Part shown: positions 1-5,730 of the stretch, piece by piece
Numbering within the stretch: the stretch's first letter is position 1
Layout of the letters: the number at the start of each line of letters is the position of its first letter
Origin: Frankiaceae bacterium
Lineage (GTDB): Bacteria > Actinomycetota > Actinomycetes > JAVEEB01
DNA length: 7,366 bases
Direction: 5' to 3'
Assembly: GCA_030840665.1 (NCBI GenBank)
Contig: JAVEEB010000047.1
Span: 1-7,366 of the forward strand
Program-made: the position numbers and the translations under genes
Notes under the pieces: generated by a model
What the model was told of the DNA's origin: nothing
The model's database searches: none
What the model saw: only the letters and a program-made list of their open reading frames with translations

Positions 1-266
1 CCAACCTCCCCGGCCACTACCGCTACCAGGAACGGCTGTTCACGCATTTCGTGCAGGACGGCTTTCCGAGCGCGCAGCGGGGATTCTTCCTCGCCGGCGA
101 CGACATCTCGTGGACGGCCGGCTGGGCAGAGGGTGCCGTCCAGACCGCCATCAACGCCGTCTGGGGGGTGCTGCATCACCTGGGCGGCGCCGCCCATCCG
201 ACCAACCCCGGCCCGGGGGACCGCTTCGACGAACTCGCGCCCCTGCGCCTCGGCGACCTCGGCTGA
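1..266 (+). CDS. Flavin monoamine oxidase family protein, C-terminal fragment
   Basis: The frame is open from base 3 and ends at TGA 264-266, so 87 C-terminal residues are visible and the start lies outside the window. The stretch FFLAGDDISWTAGWAEGAV followed by QTAINAVWGVLHHLGG matches the last FAD-binding segment of the flavin amine oxidase fold (monoamine oxidase, L-amino acid oxidase, tryptophan 2-monooxygenase). There a GD/GE pair and a GWxxGAxxS/T helix contact the flavin. These enzymes oxidise a primary amine or amino acid to an imine, releasing ammonia and hydrogen peroxide. The substrate cannot be told because the substrate-binding half is missing. A GTG at 51 could be mistaken for a start, but the coding pattern (NLPGHYRYQERLFTHF) clearly continues upstream of it. 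The gene is convergent with the helicase, 45 bases away, so the two do not share an operon. The family call is good; the subfamily is uncertain. Confidence 0.8.
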   Translation, partial: NLPGHYRYQERLFTHFVQDGFPSAQRGFFLAGDDISWTAGWAEGAVQTAINAVWGVLHHLGGAAHPTNPGPGDRFDELAPLRLGDLG

Positions 267-311
267 CTGAGCCGGCGACGTTCACCGCGCAAGTGCCCGT
301 CATGTGGGTCC

Positions 312-2030
312 CTAGAGCAGCCGCTCCAGCAGGTGATCCCGGCGACGTTCGAGCACGTCCATCGGCGCGGCGGCGGACGGTGGCCCGGGCACTGCGCGAC
401 GCAGCAGAGCATGAACCGTGGCGTGTGGCGCGCTGCTGCGGGCCGCGACCTGCGCGACGAGCCGGTTGATCTCACGGCGCATGGAGGCGATGCCTTCCCA
501 GCTGTTGAGCTCGCTCGCGCTCATCGGCTCGTCCACGTCGACGGCCCGCGCGGAAGCCTGCTTGCGGTGCGATTCGTCGCGGCGGGCGAGGAGAGCCGCG
601 GTCTGCTCGGGCGACAAGAGCCCTGGCAGGCCAAGGAATTCGGCGTCCTCCTCCGCGAGGCCGTCGGCGTTCGCGACCACGGCGCGCCCGCCGTGCAACA
701 CGTGCGCGAAAGACGCTTCCGACTCGAGCGCCTCGAAGTCGTTGAGGCCGAGCTCGTTCTCGTCGCGGGGCTCGATGTCGAGGGCCTCGTCGTCGGTCGC
801 GCTCGGCGGCGGCATCACGTGGTTGCGCTCGAGCTCCATCTCGGCGGCCAAGGCGAGGAGGGGCCGGACCGCGGGGAGAAAGACGGTGGCGGACTCGTGC
901 CGGCCGCGGGCACGCACCACACGGCCGACGGCTTGAGCGAAGAACAAGGGCGTCCGGTACGACGTCATCCACGCCAGGCACGCCGCCCGCGGTACGTCGA
1001 CGCCCTCGGAAATCATGCGCACACACACGGCGAACCGCTGCGTCGAGTGCGTGAAGACCGTCAGCTTCTCGGACGCCTTGGGGTCGTCGGACAGGATGAG
1101 CGCAGGGGTCTCGCCCGTGACCTGCTCGACGATCGCGGCGTACGCGCGGGCGTCCTCCTGATCGCTGGCCAGCACGATACCGGCCGCGTCGGGCATCCCG
1201 TTGGCCCGCAGGTCCTTGATGCGCTCGTCCATCGCCGCGATGACGTGCGGCACCCAGCGGCCCTTCGGGTTGAGTGCGGTCTTCCAGGCCTGGGACTCGC
1301 TCTTCTTCGTGGCCGCCTCCGAAAGGGAGGCCGCAACGACCTCGCCGGCGCTGTTGCGCCAACGCGAAACCCCTGTGTACGCAGCAAAAACGACGGGCCG
1401 GACGACGCCGTCGGCCAGCGCCTCGCGGTAGCCGTACGTGAAGTCGGCCTCCGATCGCAGGCCCTCCACGTCGTCGGCGTACCGGACGAAGGGGATGCGC
1501 TCGTCGGCGCGGGTGCGGAACGGCGTCCCCGTCAACGACAGGCGACGCAGCGCCGGCGCGAACGCCTCCTCGGTCGCCTCGCCCCAGCTGAGGCCGTCGC
1601 CGGCGTGGTGGATCTCGTCGAGGATCACCAGCGACCGCTTGTTGTCGGCGCGTGCGCGATGCAACATGGGCGCGGCCGCCACCTGGGCGTAGGTCGTCAC
1701 GTAGCCGCGCATGTCCGCGCGCACCGGCCCGACGCCGTTGGACAGTGTGGGGTCGAGGTCGATCCCGAAGCGCGCGGCGGCCCTGGCCCACTGCGTGCGC
1801 AGGTGGTCGGTGGGCGCGACGACGATGATGCGGTCGACAACCCGCCGTTCGAGGAGCCGTGTCGCCAGCGCCAGGGCGAACGTGGTCTTTCCCGCGCCGG
1901 GGGTCGCCGTGACGAGGAAGTCGTTGCCGTTCTTCTCGTCGTACGACGTCAGGGCACGAACCTGCCACGGACGCAGGCGCACCGAGTCGGTCGGAGCGGT
2001 GGACGATGCCGCCGTCACCTGGCCGCCCAC
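312..2030 (-). CDS. DEAD/DEAH-box SF2 helicase (COG1061-like)
   Basis: This is a complete 572-residue protein if read from GTG 2030-2028. Superfamily 2 motifs occur in order: a Q-motif-like LRPWQ (19-23), Walker A ATPGAGKTT (42-50), motif Ia VVAPTDHL (70-77), the DEAH variant DEIHH (138-142), motif III LTGTPFR (165-171), motif V ISEGVDVP (340-347) and motif VI QAVGRVVRA (366-374). All ATPase residues are present, so it should be an active ATP-dependent translocase on DNA or RNA. The acidic, helical C-terminus (from about 400) carries no domain I recognise. The sequence closely resembles a helicase conserved in Streptomyces and other actinobacteria, as I recall it, including the EALESEA and GLLSPEQ stretches; its exact role is unknown to me. 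A second GTG at 2018-2016 (residue 5) is an equally plausible start, and neither has a clear Shine-Dalgarno. In Streptomyces, as I recall, this gene follows a DUF3039 gene; here only a possible trace lies upstream. Confidence 0.93.
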   Translation of the reverse strand: MGGQVTAASSTAPTDSVRLRPWQVRALTSYDEKNGNDFLVTATPGAGKTTFALALATRLLERRVVDRIIVVAPTDHLRTQWARAAARFGIDLDPTLSNGVGPVRADMRGYVTTYAQVAAAPMLHRARADNKRSLVILDEIHHAGDGLSWGEATEEAFAPALRRLSLTGTPFRTRADERIPFVRYADDVEGLRSEADFTYGYREALADGVVRPVVFAAYTGVSRWRNSAGEVVAASLSEAATKKSESQAWKTALNPKGRWVPHVIAAMDERIKDLRANGMPDAAGIVLASDQEDARAYAAIVEQVTGETPALILSDDPKASEKLTVFTHSTQRFAVCVRMISEGVDVPRAACLAWMTSYRTPLFFAQAVGRVVRARGRHESATVFLPAVRPLLALAAEMELERNHVMPPPSATDDEALDIEPRDENELGLNDFEALESEASFAHVLHGGRAVVANADGLAEEDAEFLGLPGLLSPEQTAALLARRDESHRKQASARAVDVDEPMSASELNSWEGIASMRREINRLVAQVAARSSAPHATVHALLRRAVPGPPSAAAPMDVLERRRDHLLERLL

Positions 2031-2174
2031 AGGCCACGCCGTCGAGGGAGGCAGCGGGGCATGGCGGGAACTCCTCGGGTCGAGCGGGGACGTTCCACTC
2101 TGCCATCCCGATCCGACGGCGGAGGCAGGACGGGCCGGTTCGCCCGCATCGGGTCGGCGTGTTTACTGCAAGGC
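2031..2174. other. Divergent intergenic region between helicase and MFS gene
   Basis: About 144 bases separate the two divergent starts, so promoters for both should lie here or overlap the 5' ends of the genes. I see no convincing -35/-10 pair on either strand and no strong Shine-Dalgarno before either start. On the minus strand a frame from ATG 2106-2104 runs MAEWNVPARPEEFPPCPA before drifting into the helicase shadow. A second minus frame ends at TGA 2017-2015, overlapping the alternative helicase GTG (2018-2016) as GTGA. Together these could be the tail of a small gene or its remains; see the findings. Confidence 0.5.
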
Positions 2175-3359
2175 GTGTCCCCTCCGCCCGGCGTGTCGCA
2201 CTCGGACCGCTTGCGGCTCGCCATCGCGGCGGCCATCGGGTTCCTGCTGCTCGGCCTCGGGGCGGCCATCGTCGGCCCGGCGTTGCCGGCGCTGCGCTCG
2301 CAGTACGCGATCAGCGACACGGCCTCGTCGTTCCTGGTCAGCGCCTTCTGGGCCGGTTCGGTGGTCGGCGTGATCGCGGGTGGGTACCTCCTGCCGCGGC
2401 TGGCGCCCCGCTACCTGCTGTCGGGCGGTTTTGCGCTGATGGCCGTGGGTGCGGTTGCGGTCGCCGGGGCGCCCTCGGCGCTGCTCGCCGGCGCCGGGCT
2501 GTGCCTGTACGGCCTCGGGTTCGGCCTCCTCGACATCGGGATCAACCTGACCGTGGCCCGCGCCTACGCGGGCGGCAGCGGGGCGGTGCTCATCGCGGTC
2601 AACGGCTCGTACGGGATCGGTGCGATCGTCGGGCCGCTCATCGTGGCGCGCTCCCCGGGCGACGCGGGCGCGCCGTTCCTGATCTTCGCGGCGGGCGCCG
2701 CCGTGCTGGTGCTCCTGACGTTGAGCGTCCGGGCCGGCGCCATCGCGACGGCCGCGCGGGTGCCGACGGACCGGCGCATCCTGTGGGTGCTCGTCGGGTT
2801 CGGGCTGCTGCTCATCGCGTACATCGCGACGGAGACCGGCGCGTCGGCCTGGGAGACCACGCACCTGCTGGGGACCACCGCGATGACGGATGCCGCGGCC
2901 GCCCGCGCCAACTCCCTGTTCTGGGTCGGCATGACGCTCGGCCGCTTCCTCGGTGCCCCGCTGGCGCTGCGGTTTGCCCCCGCGACCTTGGTGTTCGGTT
3001 CGCTGACGGCCGCCGGGCTCTCCTTCGTCCTGGCAACGTGGTCGGGGGCGGCCGTAGTGGCGTCCGGCCTCGTCGGCTGGTTCCTCGCCCCCATCTTCCC
3101 GACGGTCATCGCGTGGATGGCCCGGGCGGTCCCGAGCGGGCAGGGGTCGACGGCGGTCTTCGCGTTCGCCTTGGCCGGCCCTGTCGTCGTGTCGCCATTG
3201 CTCGGCGCCAGTGCCGACCGGCTCGGCGCGGGCAGCATCCCGATCGCCCTGGCGGTCCTCACCGTGGTCACGCTGGGCACCGCGGTGTCACTCACGCGCC
3301 GGCTGCGCGTGGCGCCGGGCGGCGACGCCCCCCGGGCCGCGATCGCGACGCTTCCCTAG
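2175..3359 (+). CDS. MFS transporter, fucose permease-like
   Basis: This is a 394-residue integral membrane protein of the usual MFS length, with about 12 hydrophobic helices in two six-helix halves. Helix 1 starts near residue 15 (LAIAAAIGFLLLGLGAAIVGPALPAL). Supporting motifs are GLGFGLLDIGINL (113-125) and GSYGIGAIVGPL (144-155) in helices 4-5, FWVGMTLGRFLG (249-260) in the second half, and FPTVIAWM (308-315) near helix 10. This pattern fits the FucP-like group (COG0738), proton-coupled symporters or exporters of small solutes. The substrate cannot be inferred. The frame is open far upstream only because it is antisense to the helicase. GTG 2175 is chosen because the protein should begin just before helix 1; GTG 2193 (residue 7) is a close alternative. 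Neither has a good ribosome binding site (only AAGG 2170-2173, too close), so translation may be leaderless. It is divergent from the helicase and 99 bases before the DUF485 gene, probably its own unit. Confidence 0.88.
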   Translation: MSPPPGVSHSDRLRLAIAAAIGFLLLGLGAAIVGPALPALRSQYAISDTASSFLVSAFWAGSVVGVIAGGYLLPRLAPRYLLSGGFALMAVGAVAVAGAPSALLAGAGLCLYGLGFGLLDIGINLTVARAYAGGSGAVLIAVNGSYGIGAIVGPLIVARSPGDAGAPFLIFAAGAAVLVLLTLSVRAGAIATAARVPTDRRILWVLVGFGLLLIAYIATETGASAWETTHLLGTTAMTDAAAARANSLFWVGMTLGRFLGAPLALRFAPATLVFGSLTAAGLSFVLATWSGAAVVASGLVGWFLAPIFPTVIAWMARAVPSGQGSTAVFAFALAGPVVVSPLLGASADRLGAGSIPIALAVLTVVTLGTAVSLTRRLRVAPGGDAPRAAIATLP

Positions 3360-3386
3360 CCGTCGCGGGCTTGTGGTGTTCCGTTG

Positions 3387-3410
3387 GGCGCCTTTGAGCG
3401 CTAGCGTTTT
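3387..3410 (+). terminator. Possible weak terminator after the MFS gene
   Basis: GCGC at 3388-3391 pairs with GCGC at 3398-3401 around a six-base loop, with a G-T wobble outside it (3387/3402). TTTT follows at 3407-3410. The stem is short, so this is a weak candidate. The overlapping 8-bp palindrome CGCTAGCG (3399-3406) could instead be an operator for the DUF485-actP unit. Confidence 0.27.
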
Positions 3411-3424
3411 CATCGGTTCGTGCC

Positions 3425-3433
3425 TGTTAGTTT
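3425..3433 (+). promoter_or_regulatory. Candidate extended -10 promoter for DUF485-actP
   Basis: TGTTAGTTT fits the extended -10 pattern TGnTAnnnT, with TAGTTT as the hexamer (3428-3433). Transcription would start near 3440, about 19 bases before the GTG at 3459, which leaves room for the strong Shine-Dalgarno. There is no good -35 at the expected position (CGTTTT, 3405-3410), which an extended -10 can tolerate. This is pattern-based only. Confidence 0.35.
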
Positions 3434-3446
3434 GCTGACCGCCTTC

Positions 3447-3453
3447 GAGGAGG
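3447..3453 (+). promoter_or_regulatory. Ribosome binding site that fixes the DUF485 start
   Basis: GAGGAGG sits five bases before GTG 3459. This strong Shine-Dalgarno decides the start in favour of 3459 over the in-frame GTG at 3420, which has none and would add 13 residues of unconserved sequence. Confidence 0.75.
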
Positions 3454-3458
3454 CACCA

Positions 3459-3824
3459 GTGAGCACTCCGGTCGACGACAACCCGCAGTACGAGGTCCAC
3501 GCGCAATCCCGGCACGCGGCCGGCGTCTACGAGCAGATTGAGGACTCGGACGAGTTCCGCGAGTTGCGGCACCGCTTCCGTTCCTTCGTTTTCCCGATGA
3601 CGGCCGCCTTTCTCATCTGGTACCTGCTCTACGTGATCCTGTCCGCGTGGGCCCGCGGGTTCATGGCGCACAAGCTGGCGGGAAACATCAACGTCGGCTT
3701 CGTTTTCGGCCTCTTGCAGTTCGTCTCCACCTTCCTCATCGCGTGGCTGTATTCGAGGTACGCCAACAGCCGCCTCGACCCGTTGTCCGCCGAGATTCGC
3801 CACCGCGTCGAGGGGAGTCTGTGA
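3459..3824 (+). CDS. DUF485 domain small membrane protein, partner of the acetate symporter
   Basis: This is a 121-residue protein with a hydrophilic N-terminus (1-42), two membrane helices (about 44-64, FVFPMTAAFLIWYLLYVILS; and about 78-98, around VGFVFGLLQFVSTFLIAWLY) and a charged tail. The RFRSFVFPMTAAFLIWY stretch at the first helix, followed by a second helix ending in YSRYAN, is characteristic of DUF485 (YjcH-type) proteins. In Escherichia coli yjcH lies between acs and actP, and in Corynebacterium glutamicum a similar small membrane gene precedes mctC. The family is therefore a standing companion of acetate/monocarboxylate symporters, perhaps an accessory subunit; its molecular role is not established to my knowledge. 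Its TGA shares one base with the ATG of the next gene (TGATG), so the two should be translationally coupled. The start is supported by the GAGGAGG ribosome binding site. Confidence 0.92.
   Translation: MSTPVDDNPQYEVHAQSRHAAGVYEQIEDSDEFRELRHRFRSFVFPMTAAFLIWYLLYVILSAWARGFMAHKLAGNINVGFVFGLLQFVSTFLIAWLYSRYANSRLDPLSAEIRHRVEGSL
3810..3817 (+). promoter_or_regulatory. Ribosome binding site of actP inside the DUF485 gene
   Basis: GAGGGGAG lies six bases before ATG 3824, inside the last codons of the DUF485 gene. It selects this start over the far-upstream in-frame start at 3647, which would overlap the DUF485 coding region. Confidence 0.7.
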
Positions 3825-5509
3825 TGCCCACCTTTCTGGCCGCCGCCAGCACCGTCACCAGCGGGCAGAAGACGCTGACCATCGCCCTGTTTCTCGTCTT
3901 CGTCGCGGTGACGCTCTACATCACCGTGTACGCCGGGCGCAAGAACCGGGACGCGACCGACTTCTACGCGGGCGGTCGCAACTTCTCCGCCATGCAGAAC
4001 GGGATCGCGATCGGCGGCGACTACATGTCGGCGGCGTCCTTCCTGGGCATTGCCGGGATCATCGCGCTGAACGGCTACGACGGTTACCTCTACTCCATCG
4101 GGTTTCTCGTCGCATGGCTCGTCGCCCTGTTGCTGACGGCGGAGCTCATGCGCAACTCGGGCCGCTTCACGATGGCTGACGTGCTCGCGTTCCGCATGCG
4201 TCAGCGACCCGTGCGCGTCGCGTCCGGGGTGTCGACGATCGTGGTCTCGATCTTCTATCTGCTGGCCCAGATGGTCGGGGCCGGCGCCCTCGTCGCGCTG
4301 TTGCTCGGCGCCAACTCGCTGACGGCCAAGAACCTGACGATCCTGATCGTCGGGATCATCATGATCTTCTACGTCATCGTCGGCGGGATGCGCGGCACGA
4401 CGTGGGTGCAGATCGTGAAGGCCGTGATGCTGATCAGCGGGGCGGCGCTGCTCACGATCTTCATCGCCTTCAAGTTCGGCTTCAGCGTCTCGCACCTGCT
4501 GGGCGCCGCGGCCGACAAGAGCGGCAAGGGTGACGCATTCCTCAACCCTGGCCAGGCTTTCGCCAAGTCCTCGGCCGGCCTGACGGGCAAGCTCGACCTC
4601 ATCAGCCTGGGGGTTGCGCTCGTGCTCGGCACCGCCGGACTGCCGCACATCCTCATCCGCTTCTACACGGTCCCGACGGCACGTGATGCGCGCAGATCGG
4701 TCATCTGGGGCATCGGCATCATCGGCGCCTTCTACCTGATGACGCTGGCGCTCGGCTTCGGTGCGGCGGCGCTGGTCGGCAGCGCGGACATCAAGGCGCA
4801 GAACGCCGCGGGCAACACGGCCGCCCCCCAGCTGGCGAAGAAACTCGGTGACGACATCTTCGGCACGACGGGCGGCACCATCCTGCTGGCGGTGATCGCG
4901 GCTGTCGCCTTCGCGACCATCCTCGCCGTCGTCGCGGGGCTGACCTTGGCGTCGTCGTCGTCGTTCGCGCACGACATCTACGCGAGCTCGCCGCGGCGCA
5001 AGGACTCATCCGAGGGCCAGGAGGTCAAGGTGGCCCGGGTCTCGGCCGTCGTCATCGGCATCGTGGCGATCCTGCTCGCGATGAAGGCCCAGACATTGAA
5101 CGTGGCCTTCCTCGTGGCGCTCGCCTTCGCGGTGGCGGCCTCGGCGAACCTGCCGGTGATCCTGTACAGCCTCTTCTGGAAACGCTTCAACACGACGGGC
5201 GCGCTGTTCGCGATCTACGGCGGGCTGATCGCCGCCGTCGGTCTCGTCTTCTTCTCCCCGGTCGTGTCCGGCAAGGTGACGAAGGGCGTCAACGGTGCGC
5301 CCGATACGTCGGGGTCGCTGTTCGGCCTCGGCACCGACTTCCACTGGTTCCCGCTGGACAACCCCGGGCTGGTCTCGATCCCGATCGGATTCCTGTGCGG
5401 GTGGATCGGGACATTGCTCAGCAAGGAGCGGGACCCGGCGAAGTACGCCGAGCTCGAGGTGCGGTCCCTGACGGGCGTCGGAATGGAGCGCGCCACGGCC
5501 GGCCGCTGA
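3824..5509 (+). CDS. actP: Cation:acetate/monocarboxylate symporter (SSS family, ActP/MctC-like)
   Basis: This 561-residue protein is close to the usual 550 of the family, with about 13 membrane helices. It belongs to the sodium:solute symporter family. The DFYAGGR motif (46-52) follows helix 1, and the core NGIAIGGDYMSAASFLGIAG begins at 59. GGMRGTTWVQIVKAVMLISG lies near 187, and GLPHILIRFYTVP near 271, where the SSS signature sits. A hydrophilic loop rich in G, T and D (around VSGKVTKGVNGAPDTSG) precedes the last helix, as in MctC-like proteins. Family members import acetate and, in C. glutamicum MctC, also pyruvate and propionate, driven by a cation gradient across the cytoplasmic membrane. 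The coupled DUF485 gene upstream and acs downstream support acetate as a substrate. The ion and the full substrate range cannot be read from sequence. A strong hairpin at 5541-5582 probably ends this transcript. Confidence 0.93.
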   Translation: MPTFLAAASTVTSGQKTLTIALFLVFVAVTLYITVYAGRKNRDATDFYAGGRNFSAMQNGIAIGGDYMSAASFLGIAGIIALNGYDGYLYSIGFLVAWLVALLLTAELMRNSGRFTMADVLAFRMRQRPVRVASGVSTIVVSIFYLLAQMVGAGALVALLLGANSLTAKNLTILIVGIIMIFYVIVGGMRGTTWVQIVKAVMLISGAALLTIFIAFKFGFSVSHLLGAAADKSGKGDAFLNPGQAFAKSSAGLTGKLDLISLGVALVLGTAGLPHILIRFYTVPTARDARRSVIWGIGIIGAFYLMTLALGFGAAALVGSADIKAQNAAGNTAAPQLAKKLGDDIFGTTGGTILLAVIAAVAFATILAVVAGLTLASSSSFAHDIYASSPRRKDSSEGQEVKVARVSAVVIGIVAILLAMKAQTLNVAFLVALAFAVAASANLPVILYSLFWKRFNTTGALFAIYGGLIAAVGLVFFSPVVSGKVTKGVNGAPDTSGSLFGLGTDFHWFPLDNPGLVSIPIGFLCGWIGTLLSKERDPAKYAELEVRSLTGVGMERATAGR

Positions 5510-5540
5510 CCCGGCCGCCCCGGTGGCTGGGCGGCTCTCC

Positions 5541-5582
5541 CCTGAAGCGGAAGTGGTCACCGGTGGCCACTTCCGCTTCAGG
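5541..5582. terminator. Near-perfect hairpin terminator between actP and acs
   Basis: CCTGAAGCGGAAGTGG (5541-5556) is exactly complementary to CCACTTCCGCTTCAGG (5567-5582), a 16-bp perfect stem. Three more pairs, one of them a T-G wobble, extend it inward to a CCGG tetraloop. It begins 31 bases after the actP stop. No T-tract follows, so it is an L-shaped terminator of the kind common in GC-rich actinobacteria, or an mRNA-stabilising 3' end. Its symmetry makes it usable from either strand. It suggests acs is not simply read through from actP. Confidence 0.75.
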
Positions 5583-5675
5583 CGTACCGCCTGGGGGACC
5601 CATGTCGAGCAAGCCGCGGCTGTCCCGCCGGATCGACTAAATTTGTCCCAGATCTCGGCAAAACGGCCGATCGGT

Positions 5676-5704
5676 GAGACAGTCTCTCGAGCAAGTTGTC
5701 TAGA
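5676..5704 (+). promoter_or_regulatory. Candidate acs promoter overlapping the operator
   Basis: GAGACA (5676-5681, four of six matches to TTGACA) and TCTAGA (5699-5704, three of six to TATAAT) are 17 bases apart. They would start transcription near 5711, and the -10 would lie inside the palindromic operator. A rival is TAAATT at 5638-5643, which fits TAnnnT but lacks a -35 and would place the operator downstream of the start as a roadblock. GAGACAGTCTC (5676-5686) is itself a small inverted repeat. Both promoter assignments are weak. Confidence 0.27.
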
Positions 5705-5710
5705 CCACTT
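5693..5710. promoter_or_regulatory. DasR-responsive element-like operator (GntR/HutC type) upstream of acs
   Basis: AAGTTGTCTAGACCACTT is an 18-bp palindrome with one mismatched pair (5697/5706) around a perfect GTCTAGAC core. Its inner 16 bases differ at one position from the dre consensus of the actinobacterial regulator DasR as I recall it (AGTGGTCTAGACCACT). DasR is a GntR/HutC-family repressor released by glucosamine-6-phosphate. The site ends four bases before the acs Shine-Dalgarno, a position suited to repression. I recall DasR being reported to repress acsA in Saccharopolyspora erythraea. Another HutC-type regulator with a similar site is possible; no regulator gene lies in the window. 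Confidence 0.7.
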
Positions 5711-5714
5711 CCCG

Positions 5715-5721
5715 TAAGGAG
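5715..5721 (+). promoter_or_regulatory. Ribosome binding site of acs
   Basis: TAAGGAG lies nine bases before GTG 5731. It supports that GTG as the start of a gene that runs off the window without a stop codon. Confidence 0.7.
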
Positions 5722-5730
5722 CCGTCCCCC

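Noticed and set aside
267..311. The convergent gap between oxidase and helicase, searched for a bidirectional terminator.
   Set aside because: I found no stem longer than about four base pairs and no T-run, so no terminator is claimed.
272..350. A 12-bp direct repeat, CCGGCGACGTTC, at 272-283 and 339-350.
   Set aside because: One copy is in the oxidase-helicase gap and the other inside the helicase coding region. There is no third copy nearby and no element between them; chance is likely at this base composition.
333..2174. A very long open plus-strand frame antisense to the helicase, continuous with the MFS gene.
   Set aside because: Its translation is low-complexity R/G/A/V-rich sequence with no domain, while the opposite strand encodes all SF2 helicase motifs. 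Open antisense frames are expected in GC-rich DNA. Only the part from 2175 is real.
5602..5640. A 12-codon ORF (MSSKPRLSRRID) between the hairpin and acs, considered as a leader peptide.
   Set aside because: Only a weak GGGGGA lies three bases before it. It has no run of a regulatory amino acid and no attenuator-like pair of hairpins after it, and the likelier promoter candidate lies downstream of it.
5667..5674. The palindrome CCGATCGG upstream of acs, as a second operator.
   Set aside because: It is only 8 bp, does not extend, and such palindromes are common in GC-rich DNA; it matches no regulator site I know.
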